14,627 bases of DNA from Phycisphaerae bacterium. Its GTDB lineage: Bacteria > Planctomycetota > Phycisphaerae > Sedimentisphaerales > SG8-4. This document shows positions 7,237 through 13,796 of the stretch, in pieces (within the stretch, counting starts at the first letter, position 1; the number at the start of each line of letters is the position of its first letter). The notes under the pieces were generated by a model that searched no databases, had not been told where the DNA came from, and saw only the letters and a program-made list of their open reading frames with translations. The DNA is taken from the NCBI GenBank assembly GCA_030603035.1, contig JAUVYQ010000065.1, positions 1 to 14,627 on the forward strand, read 5' to 3'. The translations under genes and the position numbers were made by a program.

Positions 7237-7490
7237 CAGGCACACATCGTGCCTGAACCATAAACTTTCAGCGGACAAAAATCTCCTTAACCGACCCCCC
7301 CAGGCGACTCCCGCTTTAGATCCCTTTAGATCTCGCCTGTGTCGGAGCTAATACCGCCTCAAGACTTAGCTATGTTCTCGAAGCGGTTTTTCAACTACTT
7401 AAGTTAGAGTATCGGGTAGAACACCCGCCTACTTTAACCAGGCTATTCCGTGTTCTAAGGTTCGAAAAACCCTGTGGCTCAGGTTGCCAC
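7237..7490 (-). promoter_or_regulatory. long structured 5' leader of the pilus-like operon (candidate cis-regulatory RNA)
   Basis: On the minus strand upstream of the first subunit gene, many segments pair: GTGGC/GCCAC (7486-7490 with 7474-7478); GGTTTTTCGA/TTGAAAAACC (7462-7471 with 7385-7394, one G-U); inside that, GAACAC/GTGTTC (7450-7455 with 7419-7424) enclosing GCCT/AGGC; CCGCTTC/GAGGCGG (7380-7386 with 7354-7360, one G-U); CCGAC/GTCGG plus AGGCGA/TCGCCT (7333-7345 with 7291-7307), whose apex holds two copies of GATCTAAAG; and CAGGCAC/GTGCCTG (7237-7255). TATATAA at about 7493-7499 could be the -10 element just upstream. I do not recognise a known riboswitch class. The pairing is directly visible; regulation is inferred. 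Confidence 0.45.
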
Positions 7491-7643
7491 TTTATATAAA
7501 CTTGCCTTTTTACACATATGTGCAATACGTTCCCTGTTTTGGCACTTTTATGAGACTCACCAAGTTTTTAAGTCCTATGAATCTAATCTTCTTAACTTTC
7601 CTCACCTGAGTTTGATACAATGATTGCAGGTAGAGTGGTGAAA
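7491..7643. promoter_or_regulatory. divergent intergenic core with a CACATATGTG palindrome
   Basis: This stretch separates the structured leader of the minus-strand operon from the plus-strand secreted protein gene. It is AT-rich and holds the 10-bp palindrome CACATATGTG (7513-7522), well placed for a regulator acting on both directions, with TATATAA (7493-7499) oriented for the minus strand. No convincing -35/-10 pair with normal spacing was found on either strand, so the operator and promoter roles are tentative. Confidence 0.25.
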
Positions 7644-8255
7644 ATGAGAAGTTATTTATTCATCGCAGTGTTGGCAGTATTTGCCTTGTCTTCGGCTTCA
7701 AATTTGGCATTGGCCAAGCCATCGTCTGTCAGTGCCACGTGCAATATAACCTGTACTGTCGCAGAAATTGTGGAGTGGTCAGAGGCCAGTTTTCCAGCTA
7801 TCAATCTCGCGGACCTTACCAGCCAGAACACCCATGTGTCCGGCAGCGCAGCGCTTGTGCTCTATACGAACGCAGATGTGAAAATCACCGCTGATAACTC
7901 AGATGTAGCACAACTTTCAAAAGAGGACAATCATAGGCTTGTTACAGAGTACAAGCTGGAATATGATGCTTTTGGATTAAACAAAACGGGTGGTAGTATG
8001 GTGGATTGGAGTGGGTATGACTCATTCCTCAGCGAAGGTTCAACAGTAACACACGTTTCTGGTGATGGTGCCGTCGAGGTTACTCTGTCAGTGAGGGTTT
8101 CCAACGACAGCGGTGGCTTTGGGAATTCATTGACTCCAGATTTAATGTCGGCCAATCCATCAAGTTGCAATGCCACGTGCATTATATCGTGTACTCTCGA
8201 AAACATCGGTGAGTGCACTGCAACCCAGACCCTCACGGCCTGCTGGAAATCCTAA
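7644..8255 (+). CDS. divergent secreted beta-rich protein with duplicated Cys motif, possible adhesin or third subunit
   Basis: I choose the ATG at 7644 (203 aa) over the in-frame ATG at 7620, because GGTG lies just upstream and MRSYLFIAVLAVFALSSA followed by SNLALA is then a normal signal peptide. The mature protein opens SSVSATCNITCTVAEIVEW, an alternating strand with two cysteines. It continues with a beta domain containing LVLYTNADVKITADNS, WSGYDSFLSEGSTVTHVSG and VEVTLSVRVSND, then near its end repeats the opening motif as CNATCIISCTLENIGEC. Seven cysteines in total contrast with the nearly Cys-free minus-strand subunits. The opening strand and the following LxxYTNA..ITA layout resemble SCPU-like pilins and parallel the first subunit (LNYTHNSATSKKITAEV). 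The C-terminal copy of the first strand without a following domain suggests a truncated second domain or a self-complementing strand. The function is inferred from context only. Confidence 0.6.
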   Translation: MRSYLFIAVLAVFALSSASNLALAKPSSVSATCNITCTVAEIVEWSEASFPAINLADLTSQNTHVSGSAALVLYTNADVKITADNSDVAQLSKEDNHRLVTEYKLEYDAFGLNKTGGSMVDWSGYDSFLSEGSTVTHVSGDGAVEVTLSVRVSNDSGGFGNSLTPDLMSANPSSCNATCIISCTLENIGECTATQTLTACWKS

Positions 8256-8312
8256 ATCGACTTTTCAACAGTCCCACCGCCCCTATTTTCCTGGTGGCTT
8301 TAGCGATGAACT

Positions 8313-9023
8313 CTAACTGCTGTGGTCCGGCAAAGCACTTTCAAGCACACCTAATTCGATGAGGGCATTGAGAGCGGCTTTTTGCTCTGCTTCTTTTTTG
8401 TTCGTCCCCCAGCCGCTTAGGAAATGACGGTCTGCGAGAATCACTTCCGACTCAAAACATTTGTTGTGGTCGGGCCCTTTTTCATCAAGTAGCGCATAGA
8501 CAGGCGTGGTATTAAACTGCTGCTGGGCGTATTGCTGCAATAAGGATTTGAAATTGCCATGAGCTTGTTCTGCATCGACTCTATCAATTAATGAAGCAAA
8601 AGTTCTTAAGATGAAACTGCGAGCAGCGTCAAATCCGCTGTCAACATAAATTGCAGCGATAACGGCCTCCAACAAACCGGCAACAAGAGAACCTGACAAA
8701 GACCGGCTGGAGCTCATACCTTTGCCGACTTTTAGAAATTTTTGCAGGCCGAGCTGCCTGGCGACCCGAGCGCAGGTCGCACGAGAAACAAGCATACTCT
8801 TAATTTTCGTTAAGTCACCTTCCAGATAACCTGAGAACCGCTCGAAAAGGTCTTGACAAATAACCGCAGCTAAAACGGCGTCACCAAAAAATTCCAGCCT
8901 TTCATTACTTAAAAGACGATTATCAACAGCAGAGGAATGAGTGAACGCCTTGGCTAAGAGATTGCGGTTAGAAAATTTATAACCTATTATCTGCTCGATT
9001 TGCTGCAGAGTTTCTTCGTCCAT
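8313..9023 (-). CDS. rnc: ribonuclease III
   Basis: This 236-aa protein is the normal length for bacterial RNase III, the double-stranded-RNA endonuclease that matures rRNA and cuts structured mRNAs as a dimer. Residues 1-150 are the endonuclease domain, with the signature NERLEFFGDA at 40-49 giving acidic residues E41, E44 and D48 (equivalent to E. coli E38, E41 and D45) and LLEAVIAAIYVDSG at 117-130 giving E119 (E. coli E117). Residues about 156-230 are the dsRNA-binding domain (NFKSLLQQYAQQ, GPDHNKCFESEV, NKKEAEQKAALNAL). Two family residues differ: the position of E. coli D114 is G116, and the E100 position appears to be Met (KVGKGMSSS). The ribosome binding site is weak (GAAG four bases before the ATG). 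It is convergent with the secreted protein gene at 7644-8255. Confidence 0.95.
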   Translation of the reverse strand: MDEETLQQIEQIIGYKFSNRNLLAKAFTHSSAVDNRLLSNERLEFFGDAVLAAVICQDLFERFSGYLEGDLTKIKSMLVSRATCARVARQLGLQKFLKVGKGMSSSRSLSGSLVAGLLEAVIAAIYVDSGFDAARSFILRTFASLIDRVDAEQAHGNFKSLLQQYAQQQFNTTPVYALLDEKGPDHNKCFESEVILADRHFLSGWGTNKKEAEQKAALNALIELGVLESALPDHSS

Positions 9024-9043
9024 TTACTTCTGCCCTACTTTTG

Positions 9044-9089
9044 CCCCGCACCAAAAAGCAGCTCACTGCGCTCCGCTCTGGGTGCGGGG
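9044..9089. repeat. 9-bp perfect inverted repeat between STAS gene and rnc
   Basis: CCCCGCACC (9044-9052) and GGTGCGGGG (9081-9089) pair perfectly around a 28-base loop that itself contains smaller dyads (GCTCACTGCGCTCCGCT). It lies between the end of the STAS gene and the start of rnc on the minus strand. It is not followed by a T-run on either strand, so it is more likely a REP-like element, or an RNA structure in the rnc leader, than a terminator. The rest of 9090-9224 shows nothing recognisable. Confidence 0.55.
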
Positions 9090-9224
9090 TTACAAGAACC
9101 TCGCGAGCAGATTACGAACACCGCCGTTTTAGAGCGATCTTCGTAGCCGGCTCAACAAGGAAAAGATACGTCATATTATACAAAAGATAAGCCGGATGTC
9201 AAGCCCCTTAGTCCGAAATTACGG

Positions 9225-9560
9225 CTAACTGACCATCTGCAAGCCGGCCAGGGCAACGAACTTGTCATCAGCAAGTTCAAAAATTCCGTCAAGGCCGGTT
9301 ACCGTAAAGATACCTCTTGTTGCGGCGGCAACGCTGCAAAAAACAAGCCGATGCTCACAATCGGCCAACATCTTGCGCAACTTCAGCAGCTTCGAGAGAC
9401 TCGAAGAAGTTACAATATCGACGCTGGAAAAATCAATTACCACGTCACAGTCACCTCTGTCACGCACGATTTCGATAACGCTTTTGAGCTCATCAGACAT
9501 TTCCGGTTCCTGGGGCAGGTCCACAAGAACGATATTCTCCGACCAATTTTGAATCCCCAT
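9225..9560 (-). CDS. STAS-domain protein (anti-sigma-factor antagonist type)
   Basis: I start at the ATG at 9560 (111 aa) because AAAGGAG lies six bases upstream and MGIQNWSENIVLVDLP begins a STAS fold; the longer in-frame start at 9656 lacks a ribosome binding site and adds an N-terminus with no family match. The whole protein is one STAS domain: a first strand (NIVLVDLP), the central DCDVVIDFSSVDIVTSSSLSKLLKLRKML, which matches the D-S-x-V-x-x-x-x-S-S-S/G-L region of SpoIIAA-like proteins, and VTGLDGIFELADDKFVAL at the end. In the family, a Ser in the SSSL loop is phosphorylated by an anti-sigma kinase and controls partner switching; one of the serines at about residues 57-59 is the candidate. 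No kinase or sigma factor gene is adjacent, so the partner is unknown. It is probably upstream of rnc in the same direction. Confidence 0.85.
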   Translation of the reverse strand: MGIQNWSENIVLVDLPQEPEMSDELKSVIEIVRDRGDCDVVIDFSSVDIVTSSSLSKLLKLRKMLADCEHRLVFCSVAAATRGIFTVTGLDGIFELADDKFVALAGLQMVS

Positions 9561-9656
9561 TTTAATCTCCTTTTTTAACTCAATACAGCTTTCGGAAGTT
9601 TCAAATGTTTTATCGGCACAAGTTTGGGCCAGGTTAAGCGAAAAATTAAGTTGCAT

Positions 9657-9869
9657 TTAATTTGTCTTGTAGTACTGAACTGCCAAAAACGGGCGTTTTA
9701 GTATCTTCAGGCATATGCTTTTAACAAAAGCTACAAATGAGAGGTAAAAAAATTTCGTTCTCTCTTTTTGCGAACCAGTTTTTCAGGAACCAAATGGTTC
9801 GGAGGTATTCATTTTGAGAGCATCCATATAGGACGTACACCGCCCCTGACATCCCACGAGGGACACGTT
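9657..9869. other. intergenic stretch without a recognisable gene
   Basis: No gene with a family match or a good start was found. A 60-codon minus-strand frame at 9721-9903 runs out of the palindrome and shows no domain or ribosome binding site. Overlapping dyads around GAACCAAATGGTTC (9788-9801) are visible. The stretch AGGACGTACACCGCCCCTGA and GAGGGACAC near the hairpin looks like the edge of inserted or rearranged DNA, but I could not identify an element. Confidence 0.4.
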
Positions 9870-9909
9870 TTAGACTTGACAGCGTCCTACGAGACGCTGT
9901 CAAGTCTAA
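9870..9909. repeat. 17-bp perfect hairpin abutting the comM fragment
   Basis: TTAGACTTGACAGCGTC (9870-9886) and GACGCTGTCAAGTCTAA (9893-9909) are exact inverted repeats around the six-base loop CTACGA. No T-run follows on either strand, so it is not a standard terminator. It begins three bases after homology to comM stops at 9912, so it marks the breakpoint of that duplicated fragment and may be the end of a mobile or foldback element. Confidence 0.85.
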
Positions 9910-9911
9910 TT

Positions 9912-9968
9912 CGCACAGGACGAGTAGCCAACAACGCCTTGTTTTTACCCAACAGCCCTACCGAAAAG
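9912..9968. repeat. direct repeat copy 1, shared with 14571-14627
   Basis: This 57-bp stretch matches 14571-14627 with two mismatches near its end (9965-9966, AA against GG). The copies are about 4.66 kb apart and in the same orientation. The second copy runs to the window edge, so the true repeat is probably longer, covering most of 9912-10096. Confidence 0.95.
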
Positions 9969-10096
9969 TACACACGAGTGGTCTCAAGCGACTCTTCCAG
10001 ACTCAAAGGCGGCAGAATGGTCGCCAATCTTTGGGCCGGCATCGTCTTCCCTAATAGGATGTTCACGAGCAGAAACAGGTATGTTGTGGTCACCAC
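9912..10096 (-). pseudogene. comM: decayed internal fragment of comM/yifB
   Basis: The minus strand encodes GKTMPAQRLATILPPLSLEE followed by SLETTRVYFSVGLLGKN and KALLATRPVR. This is the ComM/YifB region running from the end of the Walker A loop to just before the PHHS motif. The first 57 bases (9912-9968) match the end of the window (14571-14627) at 55 positions, 53 in an unbroken run, so this copy and the intact gene are closely related. The fragment is broken at both ends. The Walker A loop, normally GPPGSGKT, is reduced to ILLGKT, with a frameshift between upstream GDHNI and the rest. Downstream, the frame enters the 9870-9909 palindrome and stops. Weaker traces of the preceding region (a VRGQ-like stretch around 10115-10135, with indels) may extend the relic to about 10150. 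It is not functional. Confidence 0.8.
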
Positions 10097-10204
10097 ATGG
10101 TAGGGTCATGGTAATGAAAGTTGGCCGCGCCACGGTCTAACCGACAAGAAGAATCCTCGGCGACAGGCCCCTCTAATGAGCAACCAATCAATGCGAGTGT
10201 CTCC

Positions 10205-10621
10205 TCATTTCTTTAGGTCACCCCTTATTCGATGTTCAACAGTCTTAACTATTCGTTCACGAACAAGGCGCTGAACCGCTTTCTTACTCGCTCTCGATTG
10301 TCGGGTTGCCTCGGTGTTAAGAACGCCTTTTAAGGTTGCTGATGCCGATTCAGGATGTTCCAGTTGGGTCACAAGTATGTATTCCAAATGAGCCACTCTC
10401 GCTTCAAGCTGTACAAGTCTACTTGAAGAGATACCTTCTCCTCTCCGCTTCCTTTCGCCAAAGCGGCTTTGTCTCCGATTCTGTTCTGCTTGCCATTGCT
10501 CATGTAGCTGCTTTTGCATTTTCCTCTGTTCTTCATAAGAGGGAAGCTCTCTGCGTCCATATCCAACTACTCCAGCCAACGATAACACCAACACAACTAA
10601 CAATACTATTTTAGTTTTCAT
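10205..10621 (-). CDS. small secreted basic coiled-coil protein, unknown function
   Basis: This 138-aa protein starts at an ATG with GGAG six bases upstream. MKTKIVLLVVLVLSLAGVVG is a hydrophobic signal sequence. The mature part is strongly charged and basic: YEEQRKMQKQLHEQWQAEQN and RRQSRFGERKRRGEG, then a predicted short coiled coil (SSRLVQLEARVAHLEYILVTQLEH), then a basic C-terminus (ASKKAVQRLVRERIVKTV, HRIRGDLKK). No domain is recognised. It lies 74 bp downstream of the frameshifted oxidoreductase in the same direction and could be the last gene of that transcript, but it has its own ribosome binding site and a base composition closer to the flanking AT-richer DNA. A periplasmic or surface-associated basic protein is a reasonable guess. 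Confidence 0.65.
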   Translation of the reverse strand: MKTKIVLLVVLVLSLAGVVGYGRRELPSYEEQRKMQKQLHEQWQAEQNRRQSRFGERKRRGEGISSSRLVQLEARVAHLEYILVTQLEHPESASATLKGVLNTEATRQSRASKKAVQRLVRERIVKTVEHRIRGDLKK

Positions 10622-10695
10622 TTCAATCTCCTAATCTAATACAATCTTCTTTTCTTTTTTCTCTTATAACAGGTTGGAAGCAAGCTGGTTCTGCC

Positions 10696-12043
10696 CTATA
10701 CGAGCTTGTCGCGGCCGGTCGCGATGGAGTGGAAAACCCCGGGACCGGGCTTGAGATCTTCCTGCTTCGGCACAAGGTCCAGTTTGGAGGCGTTCAGCAA
10801 CCAGTTCCAACTAAAGCTGCGACCCGTGTAGGCGGACATGCGTGCGCCGATGGCCGTCAGCGTGCTCTCGGCGATGCGCTGACCCTCGTTTGAGCGGGTT
10901 GCCGCTGCGAATGCTCTTGATGAGGTCAATATGCTCCTGCTGCTGTCCGTTGACGTTCCTGCCTTTGAACCTCCACGGGTTTTCACCGGAGGTGCTGTTA
11001 CTGCAGTTGCTGGTGCCCTTGGTGCCGACGACTTTCTCGCCGCCTCGGCCGGTGCCGGGACTATGTCCGCTGAAGCTCAGGCAGCGGGCGCCGTTGGGAT
11101 ACTCGAACTCGGCGAAAATATGGTCCCAGATGTCCCCGTTGTACTTCTCCCAATCTGTTTCGCTGCCGTTGTTGTACTTCCGGCAGACCTCTTTCGCCGG
11201 CCCCACCTGGCCGTCGTTGTAGCTGCGCCAGGCGCGGCCGCCCACCGCCGTGAACTTAACCGGCGGGCCGTCGAAGCACCAGTTCATTATGTCGATATTG
11301 TGGATGTGCTGCTCGCATATCTGGTCGCCCGAAAGCCAGTTGAAGTGGTACCAGTTCTCGCACTGCCACTCCAGCTCGCTCAGGCCTTCCTTGTAGCTGC
11401 GGAACCAGATGCCGCCGCCGTACCAGTAACACTGGCCGCTCACCAGCTCGCCAATCTGGCCGTCGTGAATCCGCCTCATAAGTTCAATCCGGCTGAACTC
11501 GTGCCGCCGCTGCGTCCCGGCCACGATGCCGAGGCCTTTCTTTTTGGCGATTTTGGAGGCCTCCATCACCTCCCGACAGCCGGCCGGGTCCGTGGCTACC
11601 GGCTTCTCTGTGAAAATGTGCTTCCCGGCCTTGACAGCGGCCAGCATCTGCCTGCCGCGAAACGCAGGAGCCGTCGCCATACACAGCAAATCCGCCTCGC
11701 ACTTGGCCAGCTTCTCGTGGCAGTCGAAGCCCCAGAAAAGATTATCATCCGGGATTTGCACTCGGCCTTCGAATTTCTTATCACTCATAAGGGAATCCCT
11801 GGTTCTCTTGACCTTGCTCTCGAACAGGTCGGCCACCGCGACGACCACCACGCCCGGATCGGCATTGAGGCACTGCTTTATAGCCCCGTTGCCGCGTCCG
11901 CCGCACCCGAGCAGCCCCGCCTTGATCGTACCTGACCCTCGTGCATGCACTACAGAGGCCAATGAGCCGGCCAGCGCTGCTGCGCCGGCGGCCGTGGTCG
12001 CGTGTTTATTCTGTTTCGGTCTACCTTTTTCTGACGATGCCAT
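10696..12043 (-). pseudogene. Gfo/Idh/MocA-family oxidoreductase, frameshifted near the C-terminus
   Basis: I start at the ATG at 12043, preceded by AGGAG seven bases upstream, rather than at a GTG at 12061. Residues 43-51 (GLLGCGGRG) are the Rossmann nucleotide-binding loop, 146-150 EKPVA is the family motif holding the conserved lysine, and 244-251 EQHIHNID is the conserved histidine region before the C-terminal domain. At 10889-10891 there is one extra base in the run that reads CTCAAACGAGGG on the minus strand; the paralog has CTCAACGAGGG. The frame therefore leaves the family sequence at about residue 384 and stops at 10811. The correct continuation (EGQRIAESTLTAIGARMSAY to DKLV) lies in the neighbouring frame and ends at 10696, giving about 448 residues if repaired. 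The N-terminus looks like a Tat signal (ATTAAGAAALAGS) but has GRPKQNK where the twin arginines belong. It may be a recent pseudogene, a sequencing error in a homopolymer, or a shortened working protein. Confidence 0.75.
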
Positions 12044-12165
12044 CAGTAATCTCCTTTGCACAGTATCTTTAAGCCGTCTGGCAGAACAAGCTGGTGCTTT
12101 CTATCCACCGGCTCCGTCTAAAGCCGGACCGACTTTTCTCATCCCTTCTTCTGCTTTGCGTCCCA

Positions 12166-13431
12166 CTATCCGAAGCCGGCCAGCTTGTACTTGCCCGGAA
12201 CAGCGAACGGAGGCACCGGCTTGGAATCGCTGAGCTTGAGACCATCCGGCGGCAGCAGGTTCAGCGTGCACTTGCTCATGAACCATGACGTTTTAAGCTG
12301 CTGCCTTGCATAGGCCGATTCCCGGGCCATAATTGCACAAAGCGTGCTCTCGGCTATCCTCTGGCCCTCGTTGAGCGGGCTGCCGCTCCGGATGCTCTTG
12401 ATCAGGTCGGCATGCTCCTGTACGTACGGGTTGGGGTTCGGGCCCTGGTAACGCCACGGGTTCTCGCCCTCGATTGTCCCGCAGCAGTTGCTGACGCCTT
12501 TCGTGCCGACCACGCGCTCACTAACCTGGTGCGTCGTGCCATCGATCTGCCGGCACATGCTGATGGTTCGCACGTCGCCGGGGTAGAAGAACTCAACCCC
12601 GAAGTGGTCAAAGATGTTGCCATACTCCGGGCCCGTGCGGTATTGCCGGCCGCCCAGGCCGTGTACTTGGTCGGGAAGTTTGTTAAATGCCCAGTTGATT
12701 ACGTCGATGTTGTGCACGTGCTGCTCGACAATGTGGTCGCCCGAGAGCCACGTAAAGTACAGCCAGTTACGGAGCTGCCACTCGACGTCGCCCTGATTGG
12801 GCTGGCGCTTGTTGACCCAGAGTCCGCCCTGGTTCCAGTAACATTGGGCCGAGACAATCTCGCCGATCGCGCCGTCGTGAATCCGCTTCATCGTCTCCAC
12901 ATACGCCCGCTCATGGCGACGCTGTGTGCCCGCAACCACGGCCAGTTTCTTCTGCGACGCCTTTTTGGACGCCTCGATGACCATTTTGATCCCCGCCGGA
13001 CAAACCGCCACGGGTTTTTCCATGAAGACATTTTTGCCGCGGTTGATGGCCTCGGCGAACTGCACGGGCCGAAAGCCCGGCGGCGTCGCCAGGATTACCA
13101 GGTCCACCTCGTCCAGAGCCAGCACCCTCTTGTAGGCGTCGAGGCCGACGAAGCAGCGGTTGTCGCGGACTTCGAACTGGTTCTTCAAGCCGGCGAGCCG
13201 GTCCTCAAAAGCGTCCGCCAGGGCGACGATTTTTACGCCCGCCGATGACTTGACGCAGTCATTCGCCGCGCCGGATCCTCGCCCGCCACAGCCGACCACA
13301 CCGACGCGGATTGTGTCGCTGCCCCTCGCTTCCGCCAGAGGAGCTGCCACGCCCGTCAACGCCAGGGCTCCGGCTGCTACTGCCGAACTCTTCAAGAGTT
13401 CTCGTCGTGTTAGTTTCTGTCTTTGTACCAT
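12166..13431 (-). CDS. Gfo/Idh/MocA-family NAD(P)-dependent oxidoreductase with Tat signal
   Basis: This 421-aa protein starts at an ATG with GGAGAGG five bases upstream. Residues 8-14 (TRRELLK) followed by a hydrophobic Ala-rich stretch to about residue 35 form a twin-arginine export signal, so the folded, cofactor-loaded enzyme is expected in the periplasm. Residues 44-52 GVVGCGGRG bind the dinucleotide, 138-142 EKPVA carries the conserved lysine, and 236-243 EQHVHNID followed by INWAF is the catalytic histidine region. The C-terminal half is the bacterial-type Gfo/Idh/MocA C-terminal domain (ENPWRYQGPNPNPYVQEHAD, NEGQRIAESTLCAI). Family members oxidise or reduce sugars, inositols and related polyols, and in planctomycetes exported versions are common in sugar degradation; the substrate cannot be told from sequence. 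It lies 122 bp upstream of its tandem paralog, which it resembles along its whole length, and probably heads a two-gene transcript. Confidence 0.9.
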   Translation of the reverse strand: MVQRQKLTRRELLKSSAVAAGALALTGVAAPLAEARGSDTIRVGVVGCGGRGSGAANDCVKSSAGVKIVALADAFEDRLAGLKNQFEVRDNRCFVGLDAYKRVLALDEVDLVILATPPGFRPVQFAEAINRGKNVFMEKPVAVCPAGIKMVIEASKKASQKKLAVVAGTQRRHERAYVETMKRIHDGAIGEIVSAQCYWNQGGLWVNKRQPNQGDVEWQLRNWLYFTWLSGDHIVEQHVHNIDVINWAFNKLPDQVHGLGGRQYRTGPEYGNIFDHFGVEFFYPGDVRTISMCRQIDGTTHQVSERVVGTKGVSNCCGTIEGENPWRYQGPNPNPYVQEHADLIKSIRSGSPLNEGQRIAESTLCAIMARESAYARQQLKTSWFMSKCTLNLLPPDGLKLSDSKPVPPFAVPGKYKLAGFG

Positions 13432-13597
13432 ATTTGCCTCTCCAACTATACGTCTGTGGTGAGCTTCGCGCCCTTCTTGGCGCTATCAAAATCTCCTAAA
13501 ATGGCTGCTTTTTCCCACTGCCTACTCAGCAGCTGGAAACACGCCGGAACCGCTTCCTCAGACTTTTGACCTGTGCGCCCGAGCCACAAGTCTTGAA

Positions 13598-13627
13598 ATT
13601 ATAACGCAGGCCGAGAGAAAAAGTCAA
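13598..13627 (-). promoter_or_regulatory. sigma70-type promoter of the oxidoreductase operon
   Basis: On the minus strand TTGACT (13627-13622) and TATAAT (13603-13598) are separated by 18 bases. The -10 is a perfect consensus and the -35 differs by one base. Transcription would start near 13591, leaving a leader of about 160 bases before the ATG at 13431. Confidence 0.7.
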
Positions 13628-13787
13628 GAGTAAAAATATAAATCATTTTCTGGAGCAAGGAAAAAATGCGGAATCCTGCTGCCCTGTTGGTCGTGCTGAA
13701 GGAGGATATTGTATGCCGTCAGCAGAAATGAGACAAATTTAGCTTTGAATTAGAGAGCGATTTCAACTCCTGTTTTCATGATTTTAC

Positions 13788-13796
13788 TGTTATAAT
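13788..13796 (+). promoter_or_regulatory. extended -10 promoter reading toward the comM 3' end
   Basis: TGTTATAAT is a perfect extended -10 element on the plus strand; no good -35 is found 16-18 bases upstream. A transcript would begin near 13803 and run antisense into the end of comM. A possible start ATG at 13843 behind GGGGGGTGGTGAG opens a 57-codon frame that is mostly antisense to comM. Confidence 0.35.

Noticed and set aside
7385..7490. Cyclic-di-GMP-I (GEMM) riboswitch upstream of the pilus-like operon
   Set aside because: The minus strand shows GGCAACCTGAG and CAGGG, superficially like a GEMM P2 region, but the conserved GACGCAAAGCC stretch and tetraloop receptor are absent and the helices are arranged differently.
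9044..9089. Factor-independent terminator after the STAS gene
   Set aside because: The stem is good, but the 28-base loop is long and there is no T-run on either strand.
9870..9909. Promoter from the TTGACA present in each arm of the hairpin
   Set aside because: No -10-like sequence lies 16-18 bases away in either direction; the hexamer is part of the palindrome.
9768..10103. Plus-strand frame of 111 codons across the hairpin
   Set aside because: It is antisense to the comM fragment and runs through the palindrome. The minus-strand reading has the family match.
10931..11935. Long plus-strand frame of 334 codons
   Set aside because: It is antisense to the Gfo/Idh/MocA gene, which has clear family motifs; open antisense frames are expected in GC-rich coding DNA. 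The same applies to 11526-12233 and 12412-13248.
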